Positions 52,625-61,931 of a stretch of DNA of 64,000 bases are shown here, piece by piece. Both the position numbers and the translations under genes were made by a program. Below the pieces are notes generated by a model. It worked only from the letters and a program-made list of their open reading frames with translations. It searched no databases and was not told the DNA's origin. Position 1 is the stretch's first letter; the number at the start of each line of letters is the position of its first letter. Source of the stretch: Providencia alcalifaciens (lineage in GTDB: Bacteria; Pseudomonadota; Gammaproteobacteria; Enterobacterales; Enterobacteriaceae); assembly GCF_915403165.1 (NCBI RefSeq), contig NZ_OU659204.1, positions 2,108,001-2,172,000 on the forward strand, read 5' to 3'.

Positions 52625-53476
52625 ATGGTCGATATGACAAAACCAACCGAGAAGCGATTAACTCAAAGCGATATTCGCGGCGTGTTTCTTCGCTCTAACC
52701 TATTACAAGGCTCATGGAACTTTGAACGTATGCAAGCCCTAGGCTTCTGTTACTCAATGGTTCCTGTTATTCGTCGTCTATATCCAGACAACAATGATGA
52801 TCGCAAGCAAGCCATCAAACGTCACCTAGAGTTCTTTAATACTCATCCTTACGTTGCTGCACCAATTCTTGGTGTCACGATGGCAATGGAAGAGGAACGT
52901 GCCAATGGTGCCGATATTGATGACGGTGCAATTAACGGTATTAAAGTCGGGCTAATGGGTCCATTAGCTGGTGTGGGTGACCCAATTTTCTGGGGTACCG
53001 TACGTCCTGTTTTTGCTGCACTAGGTGCGGGTATTGCAATGACGGGTAGCTTACTGGGTCCACTGCTATTTTTCGTTCTTTTTAACTTAGTCCGCTTGTT
53101 AACACTTTACTATGGTGTTTCCTACGGCTATAAAAAAGGGATTGATATTGTTCAAGATATTGGCGGTGGATTCCTGCAAAAACTGACTGAAGGGGCTTCC
53201 ATTCTTGGTCTGTTTGTTATGGGGGCGTTGGTCAATAAATGGACTCACGTCAACATCCCACTCGAAGTTTCGCGGATCAAAAACCAAACTACGGGTGTGG
53301 AAGACATCACTACCGTTCAGATGATCCTCGACCAGTTAATGCCAGGCATCGTTCCTCTACTACTGACCTTTGGCTGTATGTGGCTGTTACGCCGTAAAGT
53401 GAATGCTTTATGGATCATTATCGGCTTCTTCGGCTTAGGTATTCTTGGTGCTTGGTTGAATTTCTTAGCACCATAA
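52625..53476 (+). CDS. manZ: Mannose PTS enzyme IID ManZ
   Basis: Membrane partner of ManY. The 283-residue product has FLRSNLLQGSWNFERMQALGFCYSMVP and the block GLMGPLAGVGDPIFWGTVRPV, both typical of IID proteins. The gene lies 13 bases after manY with AGGAGG upstream and ends in a terminator. Confidence 0.97.
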   Translation: MVDMTKPTEKRLTQSDIRGVFLRSNLLQGSWNFERMQALGFCYSMVPVIRRLYPDNNDDRKQAIKRHLEFFNTHPYVAAPILGVTMAMEEERANGADIDDGAINGIKVGLMGPLAGVGDPIFWGTVRPVFAALGAGIAMTGSLLGPLLFFVLFNLVRLLTLYYGVSYGYKKGIDIVQDIGGGFLQKLTEGASILGLFVMGALVNKWTHVNIPLEVSRIKNQTTGVEDITTVQMILDQLMPGIVPLLLTFGCMWLLRRKVNALWIIIGFFGLGILGAWLNFLAP

Positions 53477-53491
53477 TTCCTATTAAATATC

Positions 53492-53521
53492 AAAAAAGGG
53501 AGGTTGCAGCCTCCCTTTTTT
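53492..53521 (+). terminator. Terminator of manXYZ
   Basis: AAAAAGGGAGG and CCTCCCTTTTT pair across a short loop (53494-53521). Confidence 0.93.
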
Positions 53522-53565
53522 ACTTTTAAGCTTAGTAACTCGTCCACTTAGTCATGGGTACTCAA

Positions 53566-54024
53566 ATGACCTTAAATGATGTCGTTTTAGCCATTATCAT
53601 TTTGATCATGCTTATATACGCAATCTATGATGAATTTATTCAAGGAACACTGAAAGGCAAAACTCTATTAAAAGTTAACTTAAAACGTAAACATCGAGTA
53701 GATGCCATCATTTTCATTGTTCTCATTTGTATAGTCATTTATACAAATATTGTTCGACATGGTAATTTATTAACCACTTATTTATTAATGATTACTATTT
53801 TTATGGCTATTTATTTAGCTTTTATTCGTCGACCAAAAGTATTTTTTAAACAAACCGGCTTTTATTTCGCCAATGCTTTTATTTTATATGAGCGAATTAA
53901 AACAATGAATTTATCTGAAGATGGTATTTTAATGATTGGATTAGAACAAAAGAAAATCCATATCCAAGTTAATCATCTTGATGATTTACAAAAGATTTAT
54001 GATTTTTTCATTAATCATAAATAA
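53566..54024 (+). CDS. yobD: YobD family membrane protein (UPF0266)
   Basis: A 152-residue inner-membrane protein with three hydrophobic segments and the family C-terminus (KTMNLSEDGILMIGLEQKKIHIQVNHLDDLQKIY). I start it at MTLNDVVLAI, as in E. coli (152 residues). It lies between manZ and mntP, as in E. coli. Function is unknown. Confidence 0.92.
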   Translation: MTLNDVVLAIIILIMLIYAIYDEFIQGTLKGKTLLKVNLKRKHRVDAIIFIVLICIVIYTNIVRHGNLLTTYLLMITIFMAIYLAFIRRPKVFFKQTGFYFANAFILYERIKTMNLSEDGILMIGLEQKKIHIQVNHLDDLQKIYDFFINHK

Positions 54025-54177
54025 CTACTTTATATATTGGTATAAAAGTTAAGGTTAATTAAATGTTTAATTAACCTTAACTTTGCCAATATCGAAAATG
54101 AAAATTATTATCATTTGAGGTGATATCTTTATTAATAATTAATATTTTGCCTTTATTAAAATCTATGATATCTTTCG

Positions 54178-54345
54178 TCCCACGTCATTGGGGAGTAGCC
54201 TGTTCTGGAATATATTTTTTCCAGAAAATCCGTGTCAACATACTCGTTTGTTTTTAAACGTGGTGCGGATGCCATTTATTGGTTGGCAAGACCATAGACA
54301 CATAAATACGCCTTTTGGTTGGGGGTAATTTATGTGTATATGGAA
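54178..54345 (+). promoter_or_regulatory. yybP-ykoY manganese riboswitch of mntP
   Basis: The leader carries the aptamer hallmarks GGGGAGTAGCC (54190-54200), GTGTCAACATACTCG (54232-54246) and GTGGTGCGGATGCC (54259-54273), then GGCAAGACCATAGACAC. The expression platform has ACACATAAAT (54298-54307) pairing with ATTTATGTGT (54328-54337). GGTTGGG (54317-54323) can instead pair with CCCAACC (54349-54355) close to the start codon. High manganese should switch mntP on, as in E. coli. Confidence 0.93.
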
Positions 54346-54367
54346 ACACCCAACCGAGATTATTGTT

Positions 54368-54949
54368 ATGAGCTTTTACGCAACTCTCATCCTCGCCTTC
54401 GCACTCTCTATGGATGCTTTCGCTGTCGCCATTTGTAAAGGCGCAGTACTCCATAAACCCCGTTTTCGTGAAATTCTCCGTACAGGTTTTATCTTTGGTT
54501 TTATTGAAGCGATCACGCCAATTATTGGCTGGGGTATTGGTATTTTGGCCAGTCAGTATGTTATCCGTTGGGATCACTGGATTGCGTTTGCCCTGCTGTT
54601 CATTCTTGGCGGACGTATGATCTGGCAAAGTCTGACTACCAAAGAAGAAGATTGCTGTGCCAAACCATCAAGTCACAGTGTAGGAAATTTAGTATTATCT
54701 GCCATTGCCACCAGCCTTGACGCTATGGCAATTGGTTTAGGCCTGGCTTTCCTACAAGTGGATATCGTCCACACAGCCATGACTATTGGCTTAACCACAA
54801 TGATAATGGCGACAATTGGCATGATGATTGGCCGTTACGTAGGCCCATTATTAGGAAAAAAAGCAGAGATTTTAGGCGGGCTGGTACTTATTGCAATTGG
54901 ATTTAATATTCTCTTTGAGCATCTCGAATTATTTATGTACGCACCGTAA
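54368..54949 (+). CDS. mntP: Manganese exporter MntP
   Basis: Inner-membrane Mn(II) efflux pump of the MntP (YebN) family. The 193-residue product has six membrane segments in two repeats, each with an acidic motif: [15 protein letters not shown] and [16 protein letters not shown] start it at [18 protein letters not shown] (E. coli 188 residues); a start at 54332 would lie in the riboswitch stem. Confidence 0.95.
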   Translation: MSFYATLILAFALSMDAFAVAICKGAVLHKPRFREILRTGFIFGFIEAITPIIGWGIGILASQYVIRWDHWIAFALLFILGGRMIWQSLTTKEEDCCAKPSSHSVGNLVLSAIATSLDAMAIGLGLAFLQVDIVHTAMTIGLTTMIMATIGMMIGRYVGPLLGKKAEILGGLVLIAIGFNILFEHLELFMYAP

Positions 54950-55005
54950 TCTTCTCGTTCCCCCTGACCTATTCAGGGGGAATAGCTTGAGATTTGATAC
55001 TGATT

Positions 55006-55827
55006 TTATACTTGATATTGATAAACTCGGATCAGAAAATCAGCGGTATAACCTTTCACGTCTTCCTGCTTTAATTGCTGCTTCACTTCTTCAGAAGCAC
55101 GCCATGCGAACGGCGTCATCTCTAACAATGCAAATGCCTCTTCTCCTTCGAGAGCCATCGCATAATTCAAGCGAGTCTCATCAATCAATTTAAATCCCGG
55201 AAGGTCTTCGTCTTTTGCAGGGTGTAATTTCACTTCATCATAAATCAAGGCTTTTAATTCTTGCAGATGTTCTGCTGCCGGCGTTACCGTAATTAAAATT
55301 CCCATTGGTGCTAATACTCGGCTTAATTCTTGCGCTTTACAGGGGGCATAAATACGAATAATGCCACTCACACTCGAATCCGAAAATGGTAAACGATGGC
55401 TTGAAGCAACGCAGAAATTAACGGATTTATAGCGCTTCGCAGCAAAACGGATCGCCACTTTCGACACATCCAGCCCATACACAGCAACGGATTTAGATGC
55501 AGCCTTTAATGACTGAGAAAAATGGTCAGTGTAATACCCTTCCCCACACCCGATATCGAGTATATTTTCGCTGTTCTCAGGTAGATATTGAGCAAGCTTT
55601 TCAGCGACCTTATCGCGCATTAGCTGATAATGCCCAGCATCTAAAAACTGACGACGGGAGGTCATCATTTCTAGGCTATCACCCGGATCTTTAGAGCGCT
55701 TGTGTTGTACTGGAAGTAAATTAACATAACCCTCTTTGGCACAATCAAACTGGTGGTTGGCTTCACAACGATAACTACTGTTAATTAAATTGAGGGGTTT
55801 AAAACACAGGGGGCATTGATAATTCAT
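55006..55827 (-). CDS. rlmA: 23S rRNA (G745) methyltransferase RlmA
   Basis: Methylates guanine 745 of 23S rRNA. The 273-residue product starts MNYQCPLCFKPLNLINSSYRCEANHQFD, a zinc-binding N-terminus (CPLC...C...H), followed by AKEGYVNLLPVQHKRSKDPGDS and the S-adenosylmethionine site ENILDIGCGEGYYTDHF. E. coli RlmA has 269. The frame is open for 27 more codons upstream but without similarity. It converges with mntP. Confidence 0.95.
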   Translation of the reverse strand: MNYQCPLCFKPLNLINSSYRCEANHQFDCAKEGYVNLLPVQHKRSKDPGDSLEMMTSRRQFLDAGHYQLMRDKVAEKLAQYLPENSENILDIGCGEGYYTDHFSQSLKAASKSVAVYGLDVSKVAIRFAAKRYKSVNFCVASSHRLPFSDSSVSGIIRIYAPCKAQELSRVLAPMGILITVTPAAEHLQELKALIYDEVKLHPAKDEDLPGFKLIDETRLNYAMALEGEEAFALLEMTPFAWRASEEVKQQLKQEDVKGYTADFLIRVYQYQV

Positions 55828-55938
55828 ATGGTTACACTGATTTAAAAATAATGCGCAGTATACCATATAAGCTGTCAAGCAGCGCCATGGAATTATACCC
55901 CATGGCACCGTGACGTAATCTAGAGGAGTATAGCGAAC

Positions 55939-56151
55939 TTATTTACTTGCTTTAGCCGCTTCAGGTGCTTTTGCTTCACCTGATTGTTTCACTTCACTCT
56001 TTTTAACTTCTTTTTTACCATGTTCTGCTTTGGCAACTTCGTGAGTTTTCACACCATGGTTTGCATGTTCAGTTTTCGCAGTGGTATTTGCTAATGCAGC
56101 ACCAGAAACAGCTAATGACAGAACAGTCGCGATTGCTAATAATTTTTTCAT
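55939..56151 (-). CDS. Asr-like small periplasmic protein, copy 1
   Basis: A 70-residue protein with signal peptide MKKLLAIATVLSLAVSGAALA and a short mature part rich in Lys, Glu, His and Ala (KTEHANHGVKTHEVAKAEHG). The layout recalls the acid shock protein Asr, whose processed basic tail protects the periplasm at low pH; the mature sequence is not clearly homologous. The 24 N-terminal residues are identical to those of the next gene upstream. I start it at the ATG ending 56151. Confidence 0.7.
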   Translation of the reverse strand: MKKLLAIATVLSLAVSGAALANTTAKTEHANHGVKTHEVAKAEHGKKEVKKSEVKQSGEAKAPEAAKASK

Positions 56152-56223
56152 TTTGAATGCCTTATTTAAATTCAAACTAACGATTAATTGGTATAAAACT
56201 TATATTTTGGTGTAGCTAAAAAT

Positions 56224-56421
56224 TTAAATGGCTTTTTCGGCACTTTTATCTTTAGTTGCACTCACTTTTTTCTCAGTTTTCACTTTTGCGTGATGAGCTT
56301 TCGCTGAGTGATGAGCAGCAGCAATTGGCGCTACTGGCTCTGTTTTGGTTGTTGTATTTGCTAATGCAGCACCAGAAACAGCTAATGACAATACAGTTGC
56401 GATTGCTAATAACTTTTTCAT
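56224..56421 (-). CDS. Asr-like small periplasmic protein, copy 2
   Basis: A 65-residue protein with the same signal peptide as its neighbour and a Lys/His/Ala-rich mature part (AAAHHSAKAHHAKVKTEKKVSA), even closer to Asr in composition. The two genes are in tandem, 72 bases apart. Only the signal-coding DNA is nearly identical, so the pair arose by duplication with strong change in the mature part. Confidence 0.7.
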   Translation of the reverse strand: MKKLLAIATVLSLAVSGAALANTTTKTEPVAPIAAAHHSAKAHHAKVKTEKKVSATKDKSAEKAI

Positions 56422-56848
56422 ACTAAGTACCTTAAGATTAATTTATTAAGCAAGGATGTTCTTGCCACACTAATAAATCATATCTGCAGATCATTTCGCA
56501 ATAGGAGAATATTAAAGATTCTTAAATTTTTTATAGGTTATTTTAATGAATAAATATTTTAATTTTGTTGATATTTCATTTACTTTCTCGGGTTAATTTT
56601 TAATCTTTTTTTGACTCAAGGTTAATTTAATTTATTCATATATATCATCATGATAAATTAAAATTCATCTTGATGTTAATTTTTTTATTTTAAAGATTAT
56701 ATCCATTCCAATTTATTTGATATCTGTTTTTTACTCATTTTTCCTTTAAAAATTCAATTTTTATCTTGCCAATTTAATAAAATTTATTTTTTTGAAGATT
56801 AACTAACTTTCATTCTGTTCAAAAAAAACCTTTCTGTTTACTTCAAGT
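56422..56848. other. AT-rich intergenic region upstream of the Asr-like pair
   Basis: About 430 bases, extremely AT-rich, without an open frame or clear repeat. It should hold the promoter of the Asr-like genes; no acid-response (PhoB or RstA) site could be recognised. Confidence 0.5.
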
Positions 56849-56880
56849 AAAAAAGCCATTCAACTTTGAATGGCTTTTTA
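56849..56880. terminator. Terminator after the YcdX gene
   Basis: AAAGCCATTCAA and TTGAATGGCTTT with a short loop, with A before and T after, so it works on both strands. Confidence 0.88.
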
Positions 56881-56903
56881 ATTTACTATCTTCGCTTTAA
56901 AAA

Positions 56904-57641
56904 TTAGAAATGAGCAAACTCAGGAATAGGTTTACGCCCATGAGCCTCTAAAAAGTCTAAAACACGGCGTGGCGTGGTATTCAAAATTCGGGATTCTGGA
57001 AAATCGATGGATTTCAACATCTCAACCACTTCATCAAAACGCCCCAAATAACTAACATGATGTGAATCTGAGCCTAATGCAACCCAACCACCCGCTTCTT
57101 TCACCGCTTTCGCTATTTCTATGCAGTTCTTCTTACTACCAGCTCTAGAATGCAAGAAAGAGGAGTTATTCATCTCTAGTGCCACGTTGCACTCTTTGGC
57201 CGCTTGAGCAACAGCTTTAATATCAATTGGATATTTAGGGTTGCCAGGGTGAGTAATAATTTGCACTTTTCCGCTACGAATAGTAGCAATCATCGCTTCT
57301 GTATTGTCTTCTAAACTTTGTGGTTCTAAAACCGGCTCATGGAATCCTGCTAGAATAATATCTAGATGACGAGCAATCTTTTCATTGCAGTCTGTCTCAC
57401 CCTGCTTATTTTTAATGTTTGCTTCGATTCCATATAACAAACCAACGCCATTAACAATGCGCGGCAATATCGGCATATTGCCAAAATGCCATTCATGTGG
57501 GGCATCTTGCATTTCAGGGCCATGGTCGGTAATGGCAAATAGTTTCATTCCTCGAGCGGCAGCTTCCGCAAAGTATTCATTAACAGTGCTAAATGCATGG
57601 GTGCTGGCAATGGTGTGTGCATGTAAATCAACTTGATACAT
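56904..57641 (-). CDS. ycdX: YcdX family PHP-domain phosphatase
   Basis: A 245-residue metal-dependent phosphatase, the same length as E. coli YcdX. Metal ligands of the PHP domain are seen in [41 protein letters not shown] and [10 protein letters not shown]. coli YcdX is linked to swarming. I start it at [10 protein letters not shown] with AGAAGGA upstream; the open frame extends 24 codons further. Confidence 0.93.
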   Translation of the reverse strand: MYQVDLHAHTIASTHAFSTVNEYFAEAAARGMKLFAITDHGPEMQDAPHEWHFGNMPILPRIVNGVGLLYGIEANIKNKQGETDCNEKIARHLDIILAGFHEPVLEPQSLEDNTEAMIATIRSGKVQIITHPGNPKYPIDIKAVAQAAKECNVALEMNNSSFLHSRAGSKKNCIEIAKAVKEAGGWVALGSDSHHVSYLGRFDEVVEMLKSIDFPESRILNTTPRRVLDFLEAHGRKPIPEFAHF

Positions 57642-57803
57642 AAAATATCCTTCTAATTCTTCTATTTGCCTTCTGACATTATTCAGATTGAAAAGGTTAT
57701 CCCAAGCTAACATATCGCCACCAAGGATTCGATAACAATTCTGTTAAACCGCACTTATCGGATCTCTATTGTAAATTGCAGTTTATCTGCCCCATTGCAG
57801 CAA

Positions 57804-57833
57804 TAAAAAACCCGCTTCACATTGAGCGGGCTC
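57804..57833 (-). terminator. Terminator of the racemase gene
   Basis: CCCGCT (57811-57816) and AGCGGG (57825-57830), followed by a T-run on the minus strand. Confidence 0.88.
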
Positions 57834-57851
57834 CTATTAAAATAATATGCT

Positions 57852-59093
57852 TTAGTTCACTAAAATACGCTTATTGGTCGCACCCCATAATATGGACATT
57901 TCAGTAAACAACGCACCGCTAATATCTTCAACTTCCTCAGCGGTTATTTCCTCTTTTCCTTGTTTACCAAAAAAGACAACCTCATCCCCTGGTTGCACAT
58001 TTTTAATATCTGTGACATCGACCATTACTGTGTTCATTGACGTTTTTCCAAGAACAGGTACGCGCTGCCCATTGATTAAAACATGCCCTGCATTACTGAA
58101 TACGCGGCGGTAGCCATCCGCATAACCGACAGGAATATTCGCTAATACAGAATCACGCTTCAGCGTATACGTTCTGTCATAACCGACGGTATTCCCTTTC
58201 GGATAGTGATTCACCGCCGCAATATTTGACTTAAACGTCATCACGCGTTTGTAATCTTTAGTGGCAACCGTATCTCCATAAAAAATGCCGCCCACACGTA
58301 CCATATCCAACCATGATTCTGGGACCGTCAATGTTGCATAAGTATTCGCAACATGCAGAGTGACATCTTCACGTTTCAATCCTGTCACATTCAGAACTTG
58401 TTGAGATTCTTTTTTAAACTTCGCTAAATCTTTTCGGATTTGAGCTTCATCCTCTTCAGGATAATGGGACATAATGCCGACGATCTTTAAATTGGGTAAT
58501 TGTGAGATTAGCTTAGCTTGCTCTAATCCCTCTGCATTGCTGACTTCCAAGCCATTTCGTGACATTCCTGCCGAGTTCAATGCAAGATGAATCGGAATAA
58601 CTTTGCCTTGCTTCGCCGCAATCGCATTTAAGCGTTGCGCCATTTCTAAGTTGCCAATCAGTTCTTCTACAGTAAATTCAGTGGCTTGAGCCATCTCTTT
58701 TTCCGTGGCATTACGCACACGCATTAAACGACCTTTAAAGCCTAAATCACGAACTTGCTTCAATTCTGTATTGCTAGTTAGCCCAATACACTGAACATTA
58801 TTTTCAATCATTACAGGGGTAACTAACGTCAAGTCATGCCCATACGCATCCCCTTTTAAAACGGCGCACATTCCTGCTTTATCACCCAATAATGCTTGTA
58901 CTTTCTTAATGTTGTAATCCAGCGCACGGTGAGAAATTTCTATCCATGCATTGTTAACGAGCGCAGGTTGAATTTGTGCGGATGGGGTCTCTATGATGTT
59001 GGTTTTCGCAGGTTGCTGACATGCAGTCGCCACCAGCAAGGGAAGAAGAGCAAGATATTTCAGACGAAATGCCACATTTTTATCCTTAGCCAT
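57852..59093 (-). CDS. bsr: Periplasmic broad-spectrum amino acid racemase (Bsr type)
   Basis: A PLP-dependent alanine racemase fold enzyme exported to the periplasm. The 413-residue product has an N-terminal signal ([17 protein letters not shown]), with a cysteine that may or may not be lipidated since the box is ATAC rather than LAGC. PLP lysine 80 is in [11 protein letters not shown], and the catalytic Tyr region in [13 protein letters not shown]. BsrV of Vibrio is of this type and makes several D-amino acids that act on peptidoglycan and biofilms. The start is taken at [10 protein letters not shown] dadX or alr for cell wall alanine would be elsewhere. Confidence 0.88.
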   Translation of the reverse strand: MAKDKNVAFRLKYLALLPLLVATACQQPAKTNIIETPSAQIQPALVNNAWIEISHRALDYNIKKVQALLGDKAGMCAVLKGDAYGHDLTLVTPVMIENNVQCIGLTSNTELKQVRDLGFKGRLMRVRNATEKEMAQATEFTVEELIGNLEMAQRLNAIAAKQGKVIPIHLALNSAGMSRNGLEVSNAEGLEQAKLISQLPNLKIVGIMSHYPEEDEAQIRKDLAKFKKESQQVLNVTGLKREDVTLHVANTYATLTVPESWLDMVRVGGIFYGDTVATKDYKRVMTFKSNIAAVNHYPKGNTVGYDRTYTLKRDSVLANIPVGYADGYRRVFSNAGHVLINGQRVPVLGKTSMNTVMVDVTDIKNVQPGDEVVFFGKQGKEEITAEEVEDISGALFTEMSILWGATNKRILVN

Positions 59094-59534
59094 GGATCAG
59101 TGAGTTTCCCCTCACCTTTATTATTATGATTACGGGGAGTGAACATATACTTCGATGTATATAGGCTACTGATAATATCAATATGAATTAATTGAACAAG
59201 TAATAACTACTCGATTTTGAATGAAAAATCATTTTTAGTGAATTTATAAACAATATTTAACCTAGCTCTTCCTTTCTCATATCTTGTTTACCGCAATACA
59301 AGTACCTCTAAACTGTCCCAACAATGTTTTTTACGAGGCTGCTCTCATAATCATTTTTTCTGCTTTAAATTACCTTGTTCGGGGTATGTTTTTATTTTTG
59401 GAAATTATTATTCTGGGTGCGTTTGTGCTTGAGTGCTTGCGGCTTGACCCCTTTGTTTTAGTAATCACGCCTTGTTAGCTATTTAATGGTTATGTTTTTA
59501 AAGACTGCGCTTTTAACAAAAAGTAAGGAAAACT
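59094..59534. other. Intergenic region between the racemase and a small membrane operon
   Basis: About 440 AT-rich bases holding divergent promoters. A 64-codon frame at 59284-59478 starts with TTG, lacks a ribosome binding site and is not called. Confidence 0.5.
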
Positions 59535-59714
59535 ATGAATTGGATAATTCAAAAGATAATGAATCCTCTTACAGGAGGAGTTGGTTCAGCCCTAGCACTC
59601 AATGGTGCTATATCGCTTATCGTTCCATCACTGATTTTAACGACCACTAATATTTATATTCTAGCGGCTATACTCAGCGTTATTTTTATCTATATCTCGA
59701 TAAAATATGATTGA
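59535..59714 (+). CDS. Small two-helix membrane protein
   Basis: A 59-residue protein starting MNWIIQKIMNPLTGG, with two hydrophobic segments (LNGAISLIVPSLILT and YILAAILSVIFIYISI). AGGAA lies 5 bases before the ATG. Its end overlaps the next gene by 8 bases (ATGATTGA), so the two are translationally coupled. Not recognised; a short holin-like or toxin-like peptide is conceivable but not supported. Confidence 0.7.
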   Translation: MNWIIQKIMNPLTGGVGSALALNGAISLIVPSLILTTTNIYILAAILSVIFIYISIKYD

Positions 59715-60039
59715 GTTTTTCCATCCACAAACAACACAAGCACTCAGCATATTTTACTTTACGCTTATTCTTGCTTATTTAGTTATTCACCTTATTTGGG
59801 AGCATTTTGATAAGTTTGCTGAGGATTTTTCGTTAACTCGTTTACCTCAAAAGGTGGCAGTTATCTACACCGCTGCTACCTTCGCGAGTAATTTATTTTT
59901 AATCGTGATTATGTTTAATCTAGATAACCCACTCAAAAATGATAGCGTCATGATTTTGCCGTTAAGCCTCGCAGGGCTAACCGGTCTATGCTATTCGTTA
60001 GGGGCGATTGTTCCTAGGAACAAAATTTATCACACTTAA
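59707..60039 (+). CDS. Small three-helix membrane protein
   Basis: A 110-residue membrane protein with three hydrophobic segments (about 14-32, 51-70 and 82-101) and a charged loop (WEHFDKFAEDFSLTRLPQK). It overlaps the gene before it and is followed by a hairpin that is also the first operator of the toxin-antitoxin operon. Family unknown. Confidence 0.65.
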   Translation: MIEFFHPQTTQALSIFYFTLILAYLVIHLIWEHFDKFAEDFSLTRLPQKVAVIYTAATFASNLFLIVIMFNLDNPLKNDSVMILPLSLAGLTGLCYSLGAIVPRNKIYHT

Positions 60040-60188
60040 AGTCCACTAATATGGACTTTAAGTGTGAGCCATTACATTAATGTCCTTAATTACGGACTTA
60101 GTATATGTTGATTTGACTATTAATATATAAAGTCCTATATTTGGTACATTATTATGTATTTTTGCATATTATGTCCATTACGGAGGAC
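60031..60188 (+). promoter_or_regulatory. Four HipB-type operators (GTCC-N8-GGAC)
   Basis: Perfect sites at 60041-60056, 60082-60097 and 60173-60188, and one with a single change (GTAC) at 60132-60147. The starts are 41, 50 and 41 bases apart. The first lies in a 14-bp inverted repeat (CACACTTAAAGTCC/GGACTTTAAGTGTG, 60031-60066), which may also end the upstream transcript. The last covers the hipB ribosome binding site. E. coli HipB binds four TATCC-N8-GGATA sites, so the layout matches. Confidence 0.85.
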
Positions 60189-60191
60189 ATT

Positions 60192-60527
60192 ATGAGCGAG
60201 AAAAAATCACCATCAGCCTATGCAGGGCAAATCGGTGATCGGCTAAAACAAGCAAGACTTAATCAAAATTTAACCCAAGCAGAATTAGCCCAATTTGTGG
60301 GTGTTTCGCGCAAAACTATCATGGCCGCTGAAAAAGGTCATACTCAGCTAGAAATGTTTATTGCCATTATGATGGCGTTAAACCTAACTGAGCAATTGGA
60401 TCTATTTTTACCTCCACAACCAATATCCCCTATTCAACTGATGAAATTACAAGGAAAGAAACGGCAACGTGCATCTGGACAACGCACCGACCACACTGGT
60501 ACTGAAGAGGAAGAATTAGAATGGTAA
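60192..60527 (+). CDS. HipB-like antitoxin
   Basis: A 111-residue helix-turn-helix repressor (IGDRLKQARLNQNLTQAELAQFVGVSRKTIMAAEKG) with a flexible charged tail (GKKRQRASGQRTDHTGTEEEELEW). It neutralises the kinase toxin and represses the operon. I start it at MSEKKSPSAYAGQ, with GGAGG 6 bases upstream inside the last operator; the upstream in-frame ATGs lie among the operators. It overlaps the toxin gene by 7 bases. Confidence 0.88.
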   Translation: MSEKKSPSAYAGQIGDRLKQARLNQNLTQAELAQFVGVSRKTIMAAEKGHTQLEMFIAIMMALNLTEQLDLFLPPQPISPIQLMKLQGKKRQRASGQRTDHTGTEEEELEW

Positions 60528-61837
60528 TGGAAGTTATCGAAGTATGTTACAAAAGTGAAAGCATTGGAGCATTAAGTTTTGACTCTTCTACAGGCCTTGC
60601 TGCCTTTGAATATTCCACTGCGTTTATTAAAAAAGGTATACAGCTTTCTCCGTTGAAGATGCCACTATCAAAACATATTTATCGCTTTCCTGAACTCAAC
60701 TATCAAACATTTAAAGGTTTACCTGGACTAATTGCCGATTCTTTACCTGATGATTTTGGTAATGCCGTCATGAATGCATGGGTCGCAAGCCAAGGTAAAT
60801 CAATTGACAGCATTACGCCTTTACAGCGCCTGCAATACACTGGAAAACGAGGAATGGGAGCATTAGAATACATCCCTGCAACCAAACTTCATAACAGCAA
60901 TATAAGAAACGATATCCAAATTGAGTCTCTTGTGGCTATTGCACAGGAAGTTCTCGATTTGCGTAGCAATTTTAGTGTGGAATTAAGTCGCAACCATCAA
61001 GAAGATTCAGCTTCAATGATGGAGTTACTATCTGTAGGAATGAGTGCCGGTGGAGCAAGACCTAAAGCGGTTCTCGCCTTTAACCACGATTTTACCCAAG
61101 TCCGTTCTGGTCAATCCGATATACCCAGTAATTTCACCCACTATTTAATGAAATTTGATGGTGTAAGCGAGCACAATACAAACCAAGAAACGTTTGGAGA
61201 CCCACTCGGTTATGGTGCCATGGAATATGTCTATCACTTGATGGCGACACAGTGCGGAGTCGATATGATGCCATGCCATTTACTGGATGAAGGTGCCAGA
61301 CGGCATTTCATTACTCAGCGTTTTGATCGTATCGGTAACCAAAAAGTTCACGTACAGACCTTAAATGGTTTAGCGCATGTGGATTATAAAAACCCCGGTT
61401 CATTTTCCTACGCTGAACTATTTGGTATCGCCCGTGACTTACGTTTACCTGCAGATGATGCATTTCAGCTATTAAAACGAATGGCTTTTAACATTATCGC
61501 TCGCAATCATGATGACCATTCCAAAAATTTTGCATTTATGCTGAAAAATAATAAATGGGTTTTAGCTCCCGCTTACGACTTAGCTTATAGTTACAAACCC
61601 GGTAGTAAATGGGTAAACAGTCATTGGATGAGCTTAAGTGGGAAAAGAGATGATTTTACTCGTGAGGATTTTTATTCTTTAATAAAACTCAGTCCTGCAT
61701 TTAACAAACAAAAAATCGATAATATTATAGATGAGACTCTAGATGCAGTTTCCCAATGGGGAAAACTTGCCAAAGAGTGGGACGTTCCTGCTGAATTAGC
61801 CGATGAAATAAATAAAAATTTGAGATTAAAAATCTAA
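60521..61837 (+). CDS. HipA-like serine/threonine kinase toxin
   Basis: A 438-residue HipA family kinase. The loop GMSAGGARPK lies at 173-182, the catalytic stretch NHDDHSKN at 329-336 and the metal-binding AYDLAYS at 351-357. HipA of E. coli phosphorylates glutamyl-tRNA synthetase to stop growth; other members phosphorylate other targets, so the substrate here is not known. The N-terminal subdomain has LKMPLSKHIYRFPE and FKGLPGLIADSLPDDFGN, typical of the longer class. All key residues are present, so it looks active. Overlaps hipB by 7 bases. Confidence 0.88.
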   Translation: MVMEVIEVCYKSESIGALSFDSSTGLAAFEYSTAFIKKGIQLSPLKMPLSKHIYRFPELNYQTFKGLPGLIADSLPDDFGNAVMNAWVASQGKSIDSITPLQRLQYTGKRGMGALEYIPATKLHNSNIRNDIQIESLVAIAQEVLDLRSNFSVELSRNHQEDSASMMELLSVGMSAGGARPKAVLAFNHDFTQVRSGQSDIPSNFTHYLMKFDGVSEHNTNQETFGDPLGYGAMEYVYHLMATQCGVDMMPCHLLDEGARRHFITQRFDRIGNQKVHVQTLNGLAHVDYKNPGSFSYAELFGIARDLRLPADDAFQLLKRMAFNIIARNHDDHSKNFAFMLKNNKWVLAPAYDLAYSYKPGSKWVNSHWMSLSGKRDDFTREDFYSLIKLSPAFNKQKIDNIIDETLDAVSQWGKLAKEWDVPAELADEINKNLRLKI

Positions 61838-61931
61838 TTCTTAGTTAATAAATCAGTCATCTATAAACTAAAATCTCGTATTTTTAATCCGTCAACTCAT
61901 TCACAATCGTAAGCACACAACACAAGGAAGA

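Noticed and set aside
59284..59478. 64-codon hydrophobic frame with TTG start
   Set aside because: No ribosome binding site and no coupling to neighbours.
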